NCBI GenBank assembly: GCA_964465665.1
Contig: CAYXKM010000286.1
Span: forward strand, 1-13,723
From: JAKEGN01 sp964465665
GTDB lineage: Bacteria; Pseudomonadota; Gammaproteobacteria; Steroidobacterales; Woeseiaceae
Reading direction: 5' to 3'
Length of the DNA stretch: 13,723 nucleotides
This document shows, piece by piece, positions 10,987-13,723 of this stretch; the stretch's first letter is position 1; each line of letters starts with the position of its first letter. A model generated the notes under the pieces. It worked only from the letters and a program-made list of their open reading frames with translations. It was not told the DNA's origin and did no database searches. Position numbers and translations under genes: made by a program.

Positions 10987-12294
10987 ATGCCCGCTGTCAC
11001 CAACGCACGATTTGCTGCCCTCCTGATGTTCCTGGTTACCGCACTACTCAGCTGCTACGAGCCCGCAAACGCCATGCCCGCCTTCGCCCGTGAATACGGC
11101 GTGAGTTGTAACGTGTGCCATGCTGCCTATCCACGACTGAATGAATTCGGTGAGCGGTTCGCAGGCGACATGAATTACCGCATGCCGAACTGGCGGGATC
11201 ACACGGTCAAGACCGGTGACGATCAGCTGGCGCTGGCCGAGTGGCTGCCCCTTGCGGCGCGGGTGCAGGCCTATATCCAGGGCAGGGACGGCGAGTCCAT
11301 CGACCCGATCAGCGGCGAGGTCGAGGCCAATGCGAGCGTCGATTTCCAGGCGCCCTACCTGCTGAAGCTGCTCTCGAGTGCACCGCTCACCGACAACATC
11401 AGCTACTACTTTTACATGATCTTCGCGGAGAAAGGCGCGAACACCGAAGTAATCGTCGAGGACGCCTGGTTCAGTTACGCCGACATGTTCAACTCCGGTG
11501 TGGATACCATGCTCGGCCAGTTCCAGGTATCGGACCTGATGTTTCCGCGCGAGATCCGCATGACCTTCCAGGATTTCATGGCGTATCGATTCGCCGGCGT
11601 TACTTATGACCGCGGCATCCTGTTCGGCCGAGGGTTCGGACCTCTGGACGTTTCTCTCGATGTATCGCTCGGAATCGTAAACGGCAACGGCATCGAGGAA
11701 AACTACAATCTCAACAGTCCCGGCTACCGACGACCGGACAAGCTCTTTGATAACGATACCGGCAAGAGCGTTTTCGGCCGTCTCGGCACTGAGATCGGGC
11801 CAGCGTCTATCGGTTTGTTCGGCCTGTCCGGGGAACAAGCGAACGCCGAGGGTCCTGCGGGATCGGAATCGGGAATGCGTGACACCGACAAGATCGTTGC
11901 CGGCATCGATGCCTCCGGCAAGATCAGTGATCGCTGGCACTGGTTCGGGCAAGTCCTGTGGAACCGCTGGGAGGGCTTTCTCGATCCTGCGATCGACTAT
12001 GAATGGACGGGCGGGTTTGCAGGCGTGGATTATGTGCACAGCGACAAGTGGGTTTTCTCGGCCTTGGTCAACCTGGCCGATGCGGGTGATTTCGAGAACA
12101 GTGACACGATTTACGAGGGCATCGACATCCGCACTTTCACTCTGGCCAGCTCTTACTATTTCATGCGCAATGTCAAAGGCGTCATCGAGCTCAATATCGA
12201 CTTGCTGGATGAGCAGCCGCAGACCGGTGTGTACTACACCGGGCATCTCAGCAAGGAAAATTATTTCCTCATCGGTATAGACGCAGCGTTTTGA
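10987..12294 (+). CDS. Monoheme cytochrome c fused to an outer-membrane beta-barrel (porin-like)
   Basis: 435 residues. A signal peptide with likely cleavage after PANA (about 29) is followed by a heme c site CNVCH (Cys41, Cys44, His45) in the sequence MPAFAREYGVSCNVCHAAYP. The remaining 350 or so residues look like a beta-barrel: alternating polar and hydrophobic strands, aromatic girdles, Gly/Asp/Asn turns, and a C-terminal Phe (IGIDAAF) as recognised by the Bam machinery. One CxxCH only. The N-terminal PxFAR-x-CxxCH plus barrel layout resembles Cyc2, the fused cytochrome-porin that takes electrons from Fe(II) at the cell surface, and its length is similar. I cannot tell whether it is a true Cyc2 or a member of a related uncharacterised family. 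Cys23 in LLSC could mimic a lipobox, but the barrel argues against lipidation. AAGGA 9 nt upstream supports ATG 10987. Confidence 0.8.
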   Translation: MPAVTNARFAALLMFLVTALLSCYEPANAMPAFAREYGVSCNVCHAAYPRLNEFGERFAGDMNYRMPNWRDHTVKTGDDQLALAEWLPLAARVQAYIQGRDGESIDPISGEVEANASVDFQAPYLLKLLSSAPLTDNISYYFYMIFAEKGANTEVIVEDAWFSYADMFNSGVDTMLGQFQVSDLMFPREIRMTFQDFMAYRFAGVTYDRGILFGRGFGPLDVSLDVSLGIVNGNGIEENYNLNSPGYRRPDKLFDNDTGKSVFGRLGTEIGPASIGLFGLSGEQANAEGPAGSESGMRDTDKIVAGIDASGKISDRWHWFGQVLWNRWEGFLDPAIDYEWTGGFAGVDYVHSDKWVFSALVNLADAGDFENSDTIYEGIDIRTFTLASSYYFMRNVKGVIELNIDLLDEQPQTGVYYTGHLSKENYFLIGIDAAF

Positions 12295-12499
12295 GCCGCA
12301 CTGGTGGCCAGGCTTCTGCAGGGCGATTGATGTTACGGCTGGCGCCTATTTGGCGATTCCATTAAAGGTACGCTCCACGCATTCATGAGACTGGGGGCAA
12401 CCCGGGCGGGCGTTGCGGATCTGCCGCAAGATCTGCAGCCATTGCCCTCATTGCCGAGCATGAATTTCTCTTGCGCAGCCATAACAAAACCGCATCGCC
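12295..12499. other. Intergenic region with no gene seen
   Basis: No plausible coding frame, no T-tract terminator after the cytochrome-porin gene and no copy of the local repeats. A GATCTGCCGCAAGATC inverted repeat lies near 12418-12433. The promoter of the TonB receptor begins at its right end. Confidence 0.4.
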
Positions 12500-12529
12500 T
12501 TGACCACGAAATTACCGAAGGCCTATTAT
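12500..12529 (+). promoter_or_regulatory. Sigma-70-type promoter for the TonB-dependent receptor
   Basis: TTGACC (12500-12505) and TATTAT (12524-12529) are each a 5/6 match to consensus, separated by 18 nt. The start of transcription would fall near 12536, about 35 nt before ATG 12572, and overlaps the palindrome at 12536-12550. Confidence 0.6.
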
Positions 12530-12535
12530 CGGCAA

Positions 12536-12550
12536 ACCGAACTGTTCGGT
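12536..12550. promoter_or_regulatory. Palindromic operator (TetR-type look) at the TonB receptor start site
   Basis: ACCGAAC-T-GTTCGGT is a perfect 7-1-7 inverted repeat. A further half-site-like ACCGAAG lies at 12514-12520, between the -35 and -10. The position over the expected transcription start suits a repressor. The A/T-CCGAAC arm style recalls TetR-family operators, but the cognate regulator is not in the window. Confidence 0.55.
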
Positions 12551-12571
12551 AAGGCAGGGGGAGCCATTACC

Positions 12572-13723
12572 ATGAAAACGATTGGCAGATATCTACTGCG
12601 GTCATCCGCGATCTGTGCTGGCATTGCACTCGCTGCCGGATCGGTCAACGCCCAGGACACAGACGTCCAGGGAGGAACGATCGATGAGATCATCGTGACC
12701 TCGGAATTCCGTGAGACCAACCTGCAGGAAACGCCCATCGCCATTACCGCGGTCACTGGCGACATGCTCGATATCAGGGCTCAGACGCAACTGTACGAGG
12801 TGGCCAACCAGGCGCCCAATGTCACGCTGAAACGGGGCGGCCAGGCTCGGTCCGGCATGATTGCCTTCATCCGCGGCGTCGGCCAATACGACTTCATCGC
12901 CGCAGTGGAACCGGGTGTGGGCGTGTACGTGGATGATGTCTACTACGCGCAGCTCACGGGATCCCTGCTGGAGCTTATGGACGTGGATCGTGTCGAGGTA
13001 CTGCGCGGCCCGCAAGGCACGCTGGCCGGAAGAAATTCGATCGGCGGCGCGATCAAGATGTACACGAATCAGCCGGGTGAAGATGCCGGCGGCTTTTTCA
13101 GGGTGGGCTTCGGCTCGTACGACCAGGTCGACTTCCGCGGCGCCGGCGACATGACACTGATCGAAGACAAGCTGTATGCGCGTGTATCGGGCGCCGGCAA
13201 GAGCCGGGACGGCTATGTCAAAGTGCTGGACTACGGATGCACCCACCCGGGTTCCGGACTTCCGACCCAACGTCTCGGCAAAGGCTGCGAGCTCGGCCGC
13301 CAGGGCGAACAGAAGTACGCCACCGGCCGGCTGCAGCTACGCTGGATTGCCAGCGACGACCTGGAAATCAGCCTGGCCGGCGACTACCTCAACGACAAGT
13401 CCGGGATGCAACCGGGCGTTGCGACTTACGCCGACCGCACGCCGATCGAAACCGCGGTGGACGGCGCCGGAAACTTTCTCAATCCGACGGTCACGCTCTT
13501 GAACCCCGAGACCGGAGACGAGTTCTTTTACCGCGGCCATCTCTTCGTGCCCTACGGCCCGTACCATAATTCGGGAGACCCGATCAACGATCCGTACGTG
13601 ACTTACGCAACGGTCTCCGACTTTGGCGAGATGTACATGTTGGCCGGTAATCCGGCATTGACCCAGCCGGTCACGTGGAAACCCTCGGTCATCCCGCCCC
13701 GGAACTACATCACTCAGTGGGGC
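12572..13723 (+). CDS. TonB-dependent outer-membrane receptor (3' end outside window)
   Basis: 384 codons are visible, open to the right edge. Signal peptide ending VNAQ (about 27), then a TonB-box-like segment IDEIIVTSEFRE and an N-terminal plug domain: NLQETPIAITAVTGDML, IRGVGQYDF, GVGVYVDDVYYA, and the hallmark VEVLRGPQGTLAGRNSIGGAI. Strands of the barrel begin after about residue 170 (RVGFGSYDQVDFRGAG). The type resembles the iron-complex/uncharacterised receptors that are numerous in sphingomonads and Woeseia-like bacteria; the substrate cannot be told from this part. Two Cys, in a loop (DYGCTHPG, GKGCELG), may form an extracellular disulfide. The start has GGGGGAG 8 nt upstream, a good sigma-70 promoter and an overlapping palindromic operator, so it is probably repressed until its substrate or a cue is present. 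Confidence 0.93.
   Translation, partial: MKTIGRYLLRSSAICAGIALAAGSVNAQDTDVQGGTIDEIIVTSEFRETNLQETPIAITAVTGDMLDIRAQTQLYEVANQAPNVTLKRGGQARSGMIAFIRGVGQYDFIAAVEPGVGVYVDDVYYAQLTGSLLELMDVDRVEVLRGPQGTLAGRNSIGGAIKMYTNQPGEDAGGFFRVGFGSYDQVDFRGAGDMTLIEDKLYARVSGAGKSRDGYVKVLDYGCTHPGSGLPTQRLGKGCELGRQGEQKYATGRLQLRWIASDDLEISLAGDYLNDKSGMQPGVATYADRTPIETAVDGAGNFLNPTVTLLNPETGDEFFYRGHLFVPYGPYHNSGDPINDPYVTYATVSDFGEMYMLAGNPALTQPVTWKPSVIPPRNYITQWG

Noticed and set aside
11044..12246. A 400-codon open frame on the minus strand opposite the cytochrome-porin gene
   Set aside because: It is a high-GC shadow of a gene with a clear signal peptide, heme motif and SD; its translation has no recognisable domain and no SD.
12602..13270. 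A 222-codon minus-strand frame opposite the TonB receptor gene
   Set aside because: The plus-strand frame shows an unbroken TonB plug domain with its promoter; the antisense frame is a by-product.

Overview
The window reads as an ordinary chromosomal stretch from a GC-rich Gammaproteobacterium. The gene set fits (a PA2778/PA2779 pair, a yqjD-yqjE-yqjK-like trio, a DUF4398/OmpA lipoprotein operon, a TonB receptor with an RGPQGTL-type plug motif). A marine or soil lineage near Woeseiales or Steroidobacterales would suit, but that is inference from gene style only. No RNA genes, insertion sequences, integrases or CRISPR arrays were seen.

Layout, left to right. A 5'-truncated ClsC-like phospholipase D family protein (2-1093, +) is followed by two tandem Crp/Fnr-family regulators (1235-1975 and 2107-2793, +). 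Facing them is a translationally coupled minus-strand pair: an Fe/Mn superoxide dismutase and an M48 metalloprotease lipoprotein. Next, all on the minus strand, come a tiny acidic lipoprotein, a GlsB/YeaQ/YmgE membrane protein and a coupled PA2779-PA2778 pair (a membrane peptide with an internal Gly-Gly plus a C39-like cysteine peptidase lipoprotein). A short soluble diguanylate cyclase (6839-7498, +) is divergent from that pair. Two minus-strand operons follow: DUF883/YqjD - YqjE holin-like - YqjK-like, and DUF4398 lipoprotein - OmpA lipoprotein - glycine-zipper protein. Divergent from the latter is a monoheme cytochrome fused to an outer-membrane barrel (10987-12294, +). Last comes the first 384 codons of a TonB-dependent receptor that runs off the window (12572 onward, +).

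Most products are envelope or stress proteins: membrane anchoring, peptidoglycan tethering, protein quality control, superoxide removal and phospholipid metabolism. The two Crp/Fnr proteins are the natural candidates to control them.

The main finding is a recurrent palindrome, TGTRCG-N4-CGYACA, in the intergenic DNA before the first Crp/Fnr gene (weak copy), the second Crp/Fnr gene, glsB, the PA2779/diguanylate-cyclase divergent region and the DUF4398-OmpA operon. It has the 5-6-5 architecture of a Crp/Fnr site with a TGTAC/TGTGC half-site instead of TGTGA. In four cases a -10-like hexamer lies 20-21 nt past the palindrome, which places its centre near -41.5, the class II activator position. 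I read this as a local regulon run by one or both Crp/Fnr paralogs. A second 16-bp element, AGTGAACRCCRGCACC, occurs three times, each copy pointing at a gene start about 95-115 nt away.
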